41,515 nucleotides of DNA from Candidatus Martarchaeota archaeon (GCA_023473425.1 JAMCYG010000023.1:1-41515), one strand, 5' to 3'; positions 1-8,918 are shown, counted from the stretch's first letter. Translations and numbers: made by a program. The notes: generated by a model from the sequence alone, not told the origin.

Positions 1-1872
1 ATTCAGCTCTTCGCCATCAACTACTAATCTGTGTTTCGCCATTACCAGTTTTCTCAGCATGTCTGCGCTCTCAGGTTTCATTTCCTTCCTTATCTCATGA
101 ACCACTTTCTCCAGCGCGGCACCAGTAAGCCTCGCCAAGGATTTTTCCTTCACAATCTTGCTTATGCTCTTCTCGTCCTTGCTCGCGGCCTTGAGCAGCT
201 CCTCCACGCCTTGCTTAGTTATTTCCTTCTTTTCGTACAGGCTGAATATCTCCTCAAGCCTGTCGAAGCTTATTGAATAAGCGTCGTAGCCGTTCCTTCT
301 AAGCTCTACGAACTTCTGGAGCAGGGTGTTAGCCACGAACTCTGGCTGGGCCTTCGTATTCCTTATTATGGCCTTAAAGATGCCAAGCAGAGGCGATGTT
401 AGCATCTGCCCTGCTAGCTTCTCCCCGATTGAACGTACTAGCGCTTTTCTTTCCTCTTCTATATCTGGCGCGGATCTCTTTGCTTCCTTCAGCATGCCTT
501 TTGTTATCAGCAACGGCCTTATGTCAGTCTCAGGATACATCCTTGAGCCGCTTGGCAGAGGCCTCAGCACCTTCGTGATGCAGAGCTCAGTGTCCGCAAC
601 GCCTCTGGTCTCCAGAGGTACACCCTCAAGAGCCATATTAGCTCTCAGCTCGAGAAGCTTCAAGACACGTGATGCCGCCCCTTTAGGGCATGCTACTATG
701 GCGAAAGCATCGTCCTGCTTTATGCCTAGCAGCTTCGATAGCGCCGCAATCTCAGCACTGCTGATATCGTACTTCTTCAGGTCCTCATCGCTGTGTATTA
801 TACCCTTCACTCCGGCAAACTTGGCGTAATCGCTTATTTCTGTGCCGAGCCTTCTCTTCGGATTGATTTCGCGGCCCAGCAGGCCGGCAAATCCATAGAG
901 CGCAATTGCGTATACCTCGCCGCCTTTCTCCATCTGTTCCCTTATTATTCTAGACGAAGTGCCTTTGAAAACACTGTCAGAGCGCACAGGCTTCGATACG
1001 CTAGCCTTCCGCTTCCTGAGCTCATCTCTTATTTCTAGAAGCGCCTGCTGCCTCCTAACCTCGTTTTCGATGAATGTGTGCATTGTGTCAAGCTCCTGCA
1101 TGCCCTTTATCTCAACGCGCGCTCCAAAGCGGATTGACACGTTTACATCCTGCCTTATGGTCCCTATACCCCTCTGCACCTTGCCAGTCAATCTGAGAAG
1201 GGTGCCTAGCTTGAGTGCAACGCTCCTCGCCATAAGAGGCGTGGCTATAGTAGGCGAAGTGTCTATCTCAATAAGAGGTATGCCCAGCCTATCGGTGTTG
1301 TATATTATGCTGCCATCACCGCGGCCCTCTATTCCGCACGACTCTTCTTCTAGGAATAGTGAAGGTATCTCTGCTGTGTCCCCATCCACCTCTATGCTTC
1401 CGTTGATTCCTATCAGCGTGCTTCTCTGGAAGGCGCTAGGATCGCTGCCGTCGACCACTTCCTTCCTCATCGGCTGCGGCTCATCGATGATCCTCATACC
1501 CATGGCGCTCGCGACCGACAGCGCCACTTCCAGAGCTTCTCTATTCATTGTATGCGGAGGCTCTTCATCTATTTCCACCAGGCAAGTGCTCCGGTCATAG
1601 ATATTGTAGATGAACTTCCTGCCGCGCATCTCCTCAAATTCTGCCGAGACGTCGACCTCACCAAGCTCGCCCGCAACTGCCCTTTGCCTTCTTTCTATAT
1701 TCGCTGATACTGCGCCAGAGTTCGGAATGTCGGATGGGCACGAGCAGAACAGCTTGGTGCCGGTGGCGAGCCTCTGATGTATCTCTAGGCCGCACATAAA
1801 GCCTATGCTCTCGTAATATTTCCTTCCATGACCGCTTTCGCCATCGCTTTTTTCGTGTACTTTCTCATGCAT
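1..1872 (-). CDS. gatE: Glu-tRNA(Gln) amidotransferase subunit E (partial, 3' end off window)
   Basis: GatE activates and transamidates Glu-tRNA(Gln) to Gln-tRNA(Gln) using ammonia delivered by GatD; the GatDE pair is restricted to archaea. The six-frame track missed this reading frame because it has no stop inside the window. Reading the reverse strand from ATG at 1872 gives an N-terminus containing GLEIHQRLATGTKLFCSCP, the GatB/GatE signature, followed by an uninterrupted 624 codons to base 1, so only the last few residues are likely missing (family length about 620-640). It starts 13 nt after the gatD stop, on the same strand, so the two are almost certainly one operon. Identification rests on the signature and on the gatD neighbour; confidence is high. 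No GlnRS is visible, consistent with this indirect route, and a tRNA-Gln lies at 26.8 kb. Confidence 0.93.
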   Translation of the reverse strand, partial: MHEKVHEKSDGESGHGRKYYESIGFMCGLEIHQRLATGTKLFCSCPSDIPNSGAVSANIERRQRAVAGELGEVDVSAEFEEMRGRKFIYNIYDRSTCLVEIDEEPPHTMNREALEVALSVASAMGMRIIDEPQPMRKEVVDGSDPSAFQRSTLIGINGSIEVDGDTAEIPSLFLEEESCGIEGRGDGSIIYNTDRLGIPLIEIDTSPTIATPLMARSVALKLGTLLRLTGKVQRGIGTIRQDVNVSIRFGARVEIKGMQELDTMHTFIENEVRRQQALLEIRDELRKRKASVSKPVRSDSVFKGTSSRIIREQMEKGGEVYAIALYGFAGLLGREINPKRRLGTEISDYAKFAGVKGIIHSDEDLKKYDISSAEIAALSKLLGIKQDDAFAIVACPKGAASRVLKLLELRANMALEGVPLETRGVADTELCITKVLRPLPSGSRMYPETDIRPLLITKGMLKEAKRSAPDIEEERKALVRSIGEKLAGQMLTSPLLGIFKAIIRNTKAQPEFVANTLLQKFVELRRNGYDAYSISFDRLEEIFSLYEKKEITKQGVEELLKAASKDEKSISKIVKEKSLARLTGAALEKVVHEIRKEMKPESADMLRKLVMAKHRLVVDGEELN

Positions 1873-1884
1873 TAGTACCAAGCC

Positions 1885-3225
1885 TCAGTTCATGAATTCC
1901 CTATACAGTATCCTGGACTTTATCTCTCCCACCAGGTTCTCTGGCAGCATTTCTCTGGTTTCAGCAGGAGTATAGTTGCCTAGCAGCCATGCAAGCTTTA
2001 CGTATGCAGTCTCAGGAGTCATGTCCTCGCAGAATATCACTCCTGCATTGCTCAGAAGCCTGAGGTTCCTGTACACGCTCGGGTGCACGCGGCCATATAT
2101 GCACTGCGAAGTCATTCCAACGACTACGCCGTCCTTAACTGCTTTTTCTATCGCAGGCAGCCAAAGAAATTCTTTGTGATCGGTAGACACAGGCCCATGC
2201 CCGAGTCCTGTGCCCTCCAGTATTATCCCTTTGTATCCCTTGTCGACATAGTAGCCGATCACCCCAGGATCTGAATTAGGATACAGCTTGACGATCGCGA
2301 CCTTTTTCTCGAAACCGCCTTTAACTGAGGGTGCCGGGGCGCGGACCTTTTCGTTTACTGTCCTGTAATCGGATAGCTTTTCTATCTCAGTGCCATTCTT
2401 TACCAGAAGCAGAGGGCTATCGTTTATTGGCCTGAAAGCGTCCCTACGCGACGTATGCATCTTCCTGACTTTCGTCCCACGGATGAATATGCATTCATTG
2501 TCAGAGCTGCTTCTGTGCATACATATACCGACCTCAGCTGCATCGCTTTTTGCTGCAATGGAGACAGCACTTAGAAGGTTAAGGAAAGCGTCGCTGGATC
2601 CGCGATCGCTGCTTCTTTGGGCGCCGGTAAGCACTACTGGCATGTTTATGCCTTTAAGCATGAAGCTGAGAGCAGAAGACGTATAGTGCATGGTATCGGT
2701 GCCTATGGTTACTACTACGCCGTGATAGCCGTCCTTCGCCGCCTCTGCTATGGCCTTCGCTATCTGCTGCCATTCTATATATGTTATATCTTCGCTCGCT
2801 ATGCTGAACAGATGCTTAACGTCTATGCTTGCTACCTCGGAGATCTCTGGCACACTATGCAGCAGCTCCTCGGGTTTAGTGAGCATGTATACCCCGCCAG
2901 TCTTGTAGTCAACCCTGCTGCCGATTGTACCCCCTGTATACAATATTAGAACCCTTGGCAATCCCTTCGATGGCTTAATGCTAGCCTTCGGGAACGAGAT
3001 ATCCGAACTGCCGGTCTTCAACCTCTCGATTTTCGAGCCTTTGCCATATATCATGCCCACATTGTATCCGTTCTTCAGCTTGAGTATTAACGTGCTTCCG
3101 CTCCCTATTTCAGGCTTTGGCATGAGTTCCCCTTCAAGCGACAGGCCATCAATTGTCACTCTCACCGTATCTCCTTCCTTGACCCCAGCCTTCCTGAACT
3201 CTTCTCGTAGACTGTCAGAGTACAT
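1885..3225 (-). CDS. gatD: Glu-tRNA(Gln) amidotransferase subunit D (asparaginase-type glutaminase)
   Basis: GatD hydrolyses glutamine to supply ammonia to GatE. An N-terminal barrel-like segment (VKEGDTVRVTIDG) is followed by an L-asparaginase domain: LYTGGTIGSRVDYKTGG carries the first catalytic Thr, TIGTDTMHYT the second Thr-Asp block, and a conserved downstream LTGAQRSSD motif follows. Length is 446 residues, typical of GatD. The track ORF begins at 3276, but that start would overlap the upstream gene by 32 nt; the internal ATG at 3225 is preceded by GGTGGT and leaves a 19-nt gap, so it is preferred. The order methylthiotransferase-gatD-gatE on one strand suggests a translation/tRNA operon. 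Confidence 0.95.
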   Translation of the reverse strand: MYSDSLREEFRKAGVKEGDTVRVTIDGLSLEGELMPKPEIGSGSTLILKLKNGYNVGMIYGKGSKIERLKTGSSDISFPKASIKPSKGLPRVLILYTGGTIGSRVDYKTGGVYMLTKPEELLHSVPEISEVASIDVKHLFSIASEDITYIEWQQIAKAIAEAAKDGYHGVVVTIGTDTMHYTSSALSFMLKGINMPVVLTGAQRSSDRGSSDAFLNLLSAVSIAAKSDAAEVGICMHRSSSDNECIFIRGTKVRKMHTSRRDAFRPINDSPLLLVKNGTEIEKLSDYRTVNEKVRAPAPSVKGGFEKKVAIVKLYPNSDPGVIGYYVDKGYKGIILEGTGLGHGPVSTDHKEFLWLPAIEKAVKDGVVVGMTSQCIYGRVHPSVYRNLRLLSNAGVIFCEDMTPETAYVKLAWLLGNYTPAETREMLPENLVGEIKSRILYREFMN

Positions 3226-3244
3226 TAGACCACCACGGCTTTTA

Positions 3245-3913
3245 TCAACCCAATGCAACGTGCCCGTAAAGCACATTGGCTGATACCTCGTCTATCACAA
3301 CATTGTAATGTGTGCCTTCTTTAATAAATGGATTGCTGCCGCGGACCACTATCTGTTTGTACGCTGCATTCCTTCCATTGTGGGAGCTTTCCGTGGTCTC
3401 GGTAATTAGGGTGTCGTGGGTTGCACCTATGTGCTTCTCATTCAGTGCTCTTTGCACCCTGCGGACTTCCCTGGAGAGCTCATTGCTCCTACTATTTACA
3501 GTTTCAGTATCAAGCTGCCGCAGCCTTGAAGCAGCTGCATGCGGCCTAGCACCGAACCGCGATATATTGGTTACGTCTGGCTGCGCTCTTCTTACAAATT
3601 CTACTGTGTCGTCGAAATCGCTTTCACTTTCAGTAGGAAAACCGACGATTATGTCAGTTTCTATTGTAACGCCTAGCAGCCTTGACCTTATCTCTTTCAT
3701 CATCTCTTCTACATCTGCAGTAGAGTACTTCCTTTTCATATCTTTCAGAACACGATCGCTGCCGCTTTCTATCGGCATGTGGATGAACTTGTAAAACCTA
3801 TCTGATTCCTCCATCACCGAGAGCATGTCATCAAGGTAGTCGTGCATTCGTTCAGGATTCATCATGCCGATTCTTACCTTGAAGCTGCCGTTTATCCCTT
3901 TTATTTTTGCCAT
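3245..3913 (-). CDS. tRNA threonylcarbamoyladenosine methylthiotransferase, C-terminal fragment (frame-split)
   Basis: This is the 3' half of a methylthiotransferase of the MiaB/MtaB (CDKAL1-like) radical SAM family, which adds a methylthio group to t6A37 of tRNA. It holds the rest of the radical SAM barrel (VRIGMMNPERM, FIHMPIESGSDRVLKDMKRKY, IETDIIVGFPTES) and a C-terminal TRAM-like RNA-binding segment (VRGSNPFIKEGTHYNVVIDEV). It lacks the SAM-cluster cysteines, which are in the upstream ORF 3852-4583. The split is caused by a perfect 52-bp tandem duplication (3879-3982). Deleting one copy joins the two frames as NIAKLMAKIKGINGSFKVRI, exactly as expected for the family. ATG at 3913 lies inside the duplication and has no clear ribosome binding site, so independent translation is doubtful. 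Confidence 0.85.
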   Translation of the reverse strand: MAKIKGINGSFKVRIGMMNPERMHDYLDDMLSVMEESDRFYKFIHMPIESGSDRVLKDMKRKYSTADVEEMMKEIRSRLLGVTIETDIIVGFPTESESDFDDTVEFVRRAQPDVTNISRFGARPHAAASRLRQLDTETVNSRSNELSREVRRVQRALNEKHIGATHDTLITETTESSHNGRNAAYKQIVVRGSNPFIKEGTHYNVVIDEVSANVLYGHVALG

Positions 3914-4583
3914 CAGCTTTGCTATATTGCTTGAAGCTGCCGTTTATCCCTTTTATTTTTGCCATCAGCTTTGCTATATTGCTTCCTTTGTCTCGGCCGT
4001 ACGCAGCACAGTCTTGAGATGAAAGGTCTATTTCTGCTGAGCCGGCCTGCGCGGAATAGCTGATGGCGTTCAGTATAGATTCCTCCGGGAAGCTATTGAG
4101 CGGGCCGCGTGCAAGCTTGGTCTCGCAGAACGTGCAGGCGCTCAAGCAGCCATCGCTTATCGGCACTTTCGCAACAGTTCCGATAGGAGTATTTGGGAAC
4201 AGAGATGCCCTGTCAAGCCGCTTATACCCGCTGTTTATCGGCTTTTTTCCCGCGGCAAGATCTCTCATGGCGCGTGGCAGCATGTCCATGTTCTGCGTGG
4301 TCACTATCCCCGCTTCAGGAAAGTGCTTCTCTATAAGGTCGCGGTTTGCTCCGGCCATGCATCCAGTGACAATCACTTTCCTCCCAGCAGCCCTGAGATT
4401 GTCTAGCTCGTAGAGTATTTTCTGGGCTGTTGCGTTCTTTACTGTACAGCTGTTTATTATCACAATGTCGGATTCCTGGGCGCTTTCAGAAACCTCTATT
4501 CCCGCACCGGCTAGGATAGATTTGGCGACTGCGCTGTCCGCCTGATTCAGGCTGCACCCATATGTTTTTATATATGCTCTCAT
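3852..4583 (-). CDS. tRNA threonylcarbamoyladenosine methylthiotransferase, N-terminal fragment (frame-split)
   Basis: The 5' part of the same MtaB-type gene. Residues 1 to about 110 are the UPF0004 domain (KTYGCSLNQADSAVAKS, INSCTVKNATAQK, VTGCMAG) with its three cysteines, which bind the auxiliary iron-sulfur cluster. The radical SAM motif is CLSACTFCETKLARG. After GSNIAKLMAKIKGINGSFK the frame runs into the second copy of the 52-bp repeat in a shifted phase and ends with about 25 nonsense residues rich in K, Q and D. As written, the product has the radical SAM cysteines but lacks most of the barrel and the TRAM domain, so it should be inactive. The gene diverges from the zinc-ribbon gene at 4675. 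Either a true mutation, a reversible (slippage) polymorphism or an assembly error could explain it. Confidence 0.85.
   Translation of the reverse strand: MRAYIKTYGCSLNQADSAVAKSILAGAGIEVSESAQESDIVIINSCTVKNATAQKILYELDNLRAAGRKVIVTGCMAGANRDLIEKHFPEAGIVTTQNMDMLPRAMRDLAAGKKPINSGYKRLDRASLFPNTPIGTVAKVPISDGCLSACTFCETKLARGPLNSFPEESILNAISYSAQAGSAEIDLSSQDCAAYGRDKGSNIAKLMAKIKGINGSFKQYSKADGKNKRDKRQLQGKNRHDES
3879..3982 (-). repeat. 52-bp perfect tandem duplication inside the methylthiotransferase gene
   Basis: The 52-base unit beginning ttgaagctgccgtttatccc occupies 3879-3930 and is repeated without a single mismatch at 3931-3982. Because 52 is not a multiple of three, it shifts the reading frame and breaks the gene in two. 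The perfect identity indicates a recent event or an assembly artefact. Confidence 0.97.
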
Positions 4584-4674
4584 GGTAAATTATACTAATA
4601 TTCGCGAATAAATATAATCTCTTTGCTCGTGCATTTTTACGGCAGAGAGCGCAGTTTCGCGGATGCGTGATACT

Positions 4675-4920
4675 ATGACAGTTAGATGTGAAAGGTGCAA
4701 GACTGAAGTTTACAAGACAGAGTTCTGCAATTACTGCGGCAGGACAATATGCAACAACTGCATGAAGTCCTCCAGCAGAGGCAGTCCGAAGCCAAATAGG
4801 CTCGTGATATGCAAGGACTGCTGGGGCAAGATGGTGAAGAGGCGCGCCTTCAAGCACAAGAGGGCGCTTGTCACTGCGCTCGGCGCATCAGTAGTGCCTT
4901 CATCGAAGCACGGAGGCTGA
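4675..4920 (+). CDS. small zinc-ribbon protein of unknown function
   Basis: An 81-residue basic protein with four CxxC-like pairs: CERC near the N-terminus, CNYCGRTICNNC in the middle and CKDC further on, enough for two zinc sites of a treble-clef or B-box-like kind. The C-terminus is Lys/Arg-rich (KRRAFKHKRA), suggesting nucleic acid or ribosome contact, but this is inference. The track start at 4663 adds four residues; ATG at 4675 is preceded by GTGAT with a 3-nt spacer, the same arrangement seen before several other genes here, so it is preferred. A hairpin-plus-T-tract terminator follows at 4992. It diverges from the methylthiotransferase gene and converges on the IleRS gene. Function not recognised. 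Confidence 0.8.
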   Translation: MTVRCERCKTEVYKTEFCNYCGRTICNNCMKSSSRGSPKPNRLVICKDCWGKMVKRRAFKHKRALVTALGASVVPSSKHGG

Positions 4921-4991
4921 GAGCCACTGGCAGGCCAATCGGCGCTCGCCTGCTTATTGCCAGTATCTCTTGCATTCATTATCTTTTCTCT

Positions 4992-5036
4992 ATAGGCGTT
5001 ACCGCCTATGCCCCTATTCTACTTTTTCTTTTCGTT
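4992..5036 (+). terminator. hairpin and T-rich terminator after the zinc-ribbon gene
   Basis: ATAGGCG-TTAC-CGCCTAT is a perfect 7-bp stem with a 4-base loop, followed by a T-rich run (tactttttcttttcg). It sits between two convergent genes, the zinc-ribbon gene on the plus strand and the IleRS gene on the minus strand. Confidence 0.6.
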
Positions 5037-5044
5037 TAACCCAT

Positions 5045-8000
5045 TTACTCATTCGGCTCTTTCTTTATGCCTATCCGCACTTTTACTCCATCTATGTCAA
5101 AGTCCCTGCCTTCGACATCAGAGGGTATGCCAATATGGGCTTTCCTTGCGCCGACATGGGACATTACTTCTTTCAGTAGCAAGGAGACAGCTGCGCCTAT
5201 CTCGCCCTGAGCCTCGTAGTAGAGCTCAATCCTGTCCTTCTTCTTCATGTTGAGCTCCTTCCTGTACATCTGCACCCTTCTCTCAAACTCTCTTGCAAGG
5301 GCACCGTCTCTGAGTGCCTTGTCGATAGAGGCATCAATTGAAACACGCCCATACTTGAATGCCGCTTCGTCGGCTTCGGAAGCCTTCTCTATAGAGAAGT
5401 GCTCCGGCTTGATAACGAACTCTCCCTCTTCAGTGCTCAGCACATATGCATTGTTAGAGGAGATTGCCGCCTTGACCTCCTTCGGGTCTGCTTGCTTAAG
5501 CTTCTCTGCGACGAACTTGGCGCGGCTCTTGAATTCCGGCCCCAGCTTCGAGAAGTTTGGCGCGATTCTCTCTGCAGAGTCGCCAGCCACCCCTACCTTC
5601 ACTTCAGCAGCATTGACATACTCCCCTATTAAGTCAGACAGTTTCTCGAGATATGGAAGGGCAGCTTCTTCCTTTAGCTCGATCATTGCGCTCTTTATCG
5701 GCCATCTGAGTTTCGCGCCGGATTTTTCCCTAGCAGACAGTATCGCTGTTATGGAGTCCTTTGCTATCGCAAAAGACCTCTCAGTTTCCAGGTCTATCAG
5801 GGATTCGGAGTGCTTTGGCCATGCTCCAAGGAATATGCTATCGCCTTCGGCCTTACCGTATACATCGAGGTATACCCTTTCGGTTATGAATGGTATTATT
5901 GGTGAGAACAGTACAATTGCGTTGTACAGAACATAGTTGATTATGTCTATCTTTAACCTCGCCTCCTTTCTGTTGCCGTCGGTTATTCTTTTCTTCGCTA
6001 TCTTCAAGTAGAATCTGCTGAAGTCCTCGACCACGAATAATCTCACATCGGTTGTAGCCGTATGAAGATCATAATTTTCATATGCCGCAGTCACGTGCTC
6101 CATAACGCTGTTTATCCTGGAAATAATCCACCTGTCCTCGTATGGCAGACTCTCGAGCGATCTGGGCTTCATGACTTTTTTAGGCGCATATGAAATTGCC
6201 TGGGAGTACTCGGCAAGTAGCTGCGAGATATTGTACAATAGGTGTATGTCCCTGCCCGCTTCACTTATCTCATTGCTGTTGTATATTATATCGAGGTGCT
6301 GCGTATGGGACAATATCCAGAGCCTAGCAGCATCCGCGCCTGCGGTCTTGATCATGTCCTCAGGGTCTATGCCATTGCCCCAGCTCTTGTGCATCTGCCT
6401 GCCGTCAGACCCCAGCATCATTCCATCGAGCACCCCCTTCTTATATGGTGCTTTTCCGTATGCTATAACTCCAGTCTTGAGCAGCGACGAGAACCATCCC
6501 CTGACTTGGTCCCTGCCCTCTATTATGAAGTCTGCTGGAAACAGTCTATTGAACTCCTCCTTTGTAAGTGAAGACGTGTGCGCCACCCCAGAGTCGAACC
6601 ATACATCAGATACATCGGGTATCCTGCTCATGGTGCTGCCGCACTTGTCGCACTTTATTTCTATTAAGTCAATGTAGGGCTTGTGCAGGTCTTTCAGCTC
6701 GTGCACCCTGGCGGGTGTAATGGCTTTGCTCTCAAGCTCACGGATCGATCCAATCACAGTGAAATTGCTGCAGGAAGAGCATTTCCATATAGGTAGTGGA
6801 GTGCCCCAGTATCTCTGCCTTGATATTACCCAATCCGGAGCGGAGCCGAGCACGTCCTCCATCCAACCAAGCACTTCTGGAGGGTGCCATATGGTTCTCT
6901 TATTAGCTCTTACTAGCGCCTTTTTTATTTTCTGTATGTTTATGAACCACTGCGGCATTGCAAGATATATCAGCTTGGTGTTACACCTCCAGCAGTGCTG
7001 GTAGCTGTGGGTTATCTTTGATTTTAGTATCAGAGCGCCTATTTCCCTCAAGTCAGAAAGTATTCTTTCATTTGCGTCAAAAACATTCACGCCAGCATAA
7101 GCTCCAGCTTCATCAGTATAGTTCCCATGCTGATCTACGGGTGAGAATATTGGAATCCTTTTCTTTTTGCCGAGTGCGTAGTCTTCTGGCCCATGCCCGG
7201 GCGCTATGTGCACTATGCCGGTTCCCTCGTCAGCCGATACGATTCCCTCCCCAGCCAGCACTTTGTGGTACTTCCTGAATCCCCTCTGCGCGGGCACCTT
7301 TTCTTCTAGAGGGTTTATGTAATGGATTCCTAAGAGCTCTGAGCCGTAGAATTCCGCTTGGATGACCGCATTCTCCTCCGAAGACTTGAATATGCTCTCG
7401 AACCGGCTTTTCATCATGATTAGGGACTTGTTCTCCATCCTTACCTTTACATAAATCTCCTTTGCATCGATTGCGACTGCCATGTTGGCAGGCAGTGTCC
7501 ATGGCGTAGTAGTCCATATCAAAAGATAGGTTTCTGCGCCGAAGTCGGCCTTCTTGGACCTACCGGTTATCTTGAATGCTACATATATGCTTGGATCCTC
7601 TTCATCGGAGTAAACAACCTCAGAGCCGCCTTGTGAGACCGCAGTCTCGCAGTGCACGCAGTACGGGACGGCCTTGCGTTCCGTATATACTAGACCTTTC
7701 TCATTTGCCTTCTTAATGAAGCCCCAGGAGTTCTCTATGTATGCGTTCCTGTACGGTAAATAAGCACCTTCATAGTCCAAAGACGAGCCAAACCTTGTGA
7801 ATACACCATCCATCTTGCGCTTGTACATATCGGCGTAGCTCTTGCACTTCTCCATAAATATTTCCACGCCCACTTTGGATTCTATGTCCTTCTTCGAGGA
7901 GATGCCGAGTTCCTTTTCCACCTTGTTCTCTATCGGAAGGCCATGAACGTCATAACCCGCGCGGTCGTGCACATCATAGCCACGGTACCTCCTGTATCTA

Positions 8001-8185
8001 AGGAGAGCGTCCTTAGCAGACGTAACCCACACGTGCCCCATGTGTGGATTACCGCTCGTATACGGCGGCCCATCAAGGAAGTAGAACTTCTTTTTCCCAT
8101 GGTTCTTCTTGCGCACTTTGCCGTTAGTGTCATTGTGCTTCCAGTGTTTGAGGATTTCCTCCTCATTTTTAAGCAGGTCCAACAT
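5045..8185 (-). CDS. ileS: isoleucyl-tRNA synthetase
   Basis: Class I synthetase charging tRNA-Ile, 1,046 residues from the chosen start. Visible in order: GPPYTSGNPHMGHVW with the HMGH (HIGH) motif near residue 40; the WTTTPWTLPANMAVAI editing-domain entry; WKCSSCSNF and CDKCGS, a zinc-binding insertion; DVWFDSGVAH; the KMSKS loop as QMHKSWGNGIDPEDM; then the anticodon-binding helical domain. The MHKSWGN variant departs from the usual KMSKS form but I recall such forms in this enzyme class. The track ORF starts at 8296, but its first 37 residues have no family character; ATG at 8185 has GTGAT four bases upstream. Divergent from the PLD-like gene at 8312. Confidence 0.96.
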   Translation of the reverse strand: MLDLLKNEEEILKHWKHNDTNGKVRKKNHGKKKFYFLDGPPYTSGNPHMGHVWVTSAKDALLRYRRYRGYDVHDRAGYDVHGLPIENKVEKELGISSKKDIESKVGVEIFMEKCKSYADMYKRKMDGVFTRFGSSLDYEGAYLPYRNAYIENSWGFIKKANEKGLVYTERKAVPYCVHCETAVSQGGSEVVYSDEEDPSIYVAFKITGRSKKADFGAETYLLIWTTTPWTLPANMAVAIDAKEIYVKVRMENKSLIMMKSRFESIFKSSEENAVIQAEFYGSELLGIHYINPLEEKVPAQRGFRKYHKVLAGEGIVSADEGTGIVHIAPGHGPEDYALGKKKRIPIFSPVDQHGNYTDEAGAYAGVNVFDANERILSDLREIGALILKSKITHSYQHCWRCNTKLIYLAMPQWFINIQKIKKALVRANKRTIWHPPEVLGWMEDVLGSAPDWVISRQRYWGTPLPIWKCSSCSNFTVIGSIRELESKAITPARVHELKDLHKPYIDLIEIKCDKCGSTMSRIPDVSDVWFDSGVAHTSSLTKEEFNRLFPADFIIEGRDQVRGWFSSLLKTGVIAYGKAPYKKGVLDGMMLGSDGRQMHKSWGNGIDPEDMIKTAGADAARLWILSHTQHLDIIYNSNEISEAGRDIHLLYNISQLLAEYSQAISYAPKKVMKPRSLESLPYEDRWIISRINSVMEHVTAAYENYDLHTATTDVRLFVVEDFSRFYLKIAKKRITDGNRKEARLKIDIINYVLYNAIVLFSPIIPFITERVYLDVYGKAEGDSIFLGAWPKHSESLIDLETERSFAIAKDSITAILSAREKSGAKLRWPIKSAMIELKEEAALPYLEKLSDLIGEYVNAAEVKVGVAGDSAERIAPNFSKLGPEFKSRAKFVAEKLKQADPKEVKAAISSNNAYVLSTEEGEFVIKPEHFSIEKASEADEAAFKYGRVSIDASIDKALRDGALAREFERRVQMYRKELNMKKKDRIELYYEAQGEIGAAVSLLLKEVMSHVGARKAHIGIPSDVEGRDFDIDGVKVRIGIKKEPNE

Positions 8186-8254
8186 CGCCATCACGCCAGT
8201 CCAGGAATAGTGGATACTGACAACTGAATTGATAGTTCTTATGTACAACACAAT

Positions 8255-8275
8255 AAAAACATATATACTTTCTCT
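8255..8275. promoter_or_regulatory. shared TATA region between ileS and the PLD-like gene
   Basis: The AT-rich block acatatatactt lies 43 bases ahead of ATG 8312 on the plus strand and reads as agtatatatgt on the minus strand about 75 bases ahead of the ileS start. It could serve either or both divergent genes. Confidence 0.45.
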
Positions 8276-8311
8276 CAGGCAATAAAGTTGGGTCATTGGA
8301 GGAAGCAGTCA

Positions 8312-8887
8312 ATGGAGAAAAGTTATAGTGGCCAGTCATCTTACAGATTTATAGACAGGCTTTTGCGCTCGGATGGCAAAGTGCTAATGGTAGTATCCCC
8401 CTTCATGGATGAGTATTATGCAAAGATTCTCAGAGGCATCGCCTCAAGGAAAAAAGTAAAGATTATAACTACTGGAAAAGGTGCGGGGGGAAGCAAAGTT
8501 GTGGCTGCCCTATCAAAAGGAGTCGGGATAGGCACACTTGTAAAAATAGTTTTCTATTTTGCTGCGCTCTTCGCAATCGTAGCATACATAGGCATATGGT
8601 ATGCGGCTGAAGCTATAGCTGCGATAGGGGCACTTGCATTCCTTATGATGTACATACGATTCAGGAATGGGGCCAGAAATATTGAGGTGAGAGTGCTAAG
8701 AGGCCCGTTTGTCCATGAAAAAATTTACATATGCGGCGGCGAAGCGATCACAGGGAGCGCGAACCTGACGTACAGCGGCACTCACAAGAATGTAGAGCAC
8801 ATAGAGATGACAGACGATCCTGAAAGCGTTTCGAACCTCTCCAAGCATTTTGAGGAGCTATGGGAATCTCAGCAGGAGAGGGCATGA
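8312..8887 (+). CDS. membrane protein with a split phospholipase D-like fold
   Basis: A 191-residue protein. Residues 1-55 resemble the first strands of a PLD-like half domain (GKVLMVVSPFMDEYYAKIL). Residues 75-116 form two hydrophobic segments that look like transmembrane helices. Residues 127-155 carry one HxK motif, VHEKIYI, followed by TGSANLTYSG, the GSxN part of the PLD signature. Only one HKD-type half is present, so activity would need a dimer, as in the small PLD nucleases such as Nuc/BfiI. The Asp of HxKxxxxD is not evident. Placing two membrane helices within the fold is unusual. Start 8312 is chosen over 8288 because GGAGG lies nine bases upstream. Substrate (nucleic acid or phospholipid) cannot be told. 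Confidence 0.75.
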   Translation: MEKSYSGQSSYRFIDRLLRSDGKVLMVVSPFMDEYYAKILRGIASRKKVKIITTGKGAGGSKVVAALSKGVGIGTLVKIVFYFAALFAIVAYIGIWYAAEAIAAIGALAFLMMYIRFRNGARNIEVRVLRGPFVHEKIYICGGEAITGSANLTYSGTHKNVEHIEMTDDPESVSNLSKHFEELWESQQERA

Positions 8888-8918
8888 CAAAACGGCACCG
8901 AGATAGCGCGATAGAAAC

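Noticed and set aside
31-1600. Plus-strand track ORFs in the first 1.6 kb
   Set aside because: They are shadows of the long minus-strand gatE frame, which the track omitted because it runs off the window edge.
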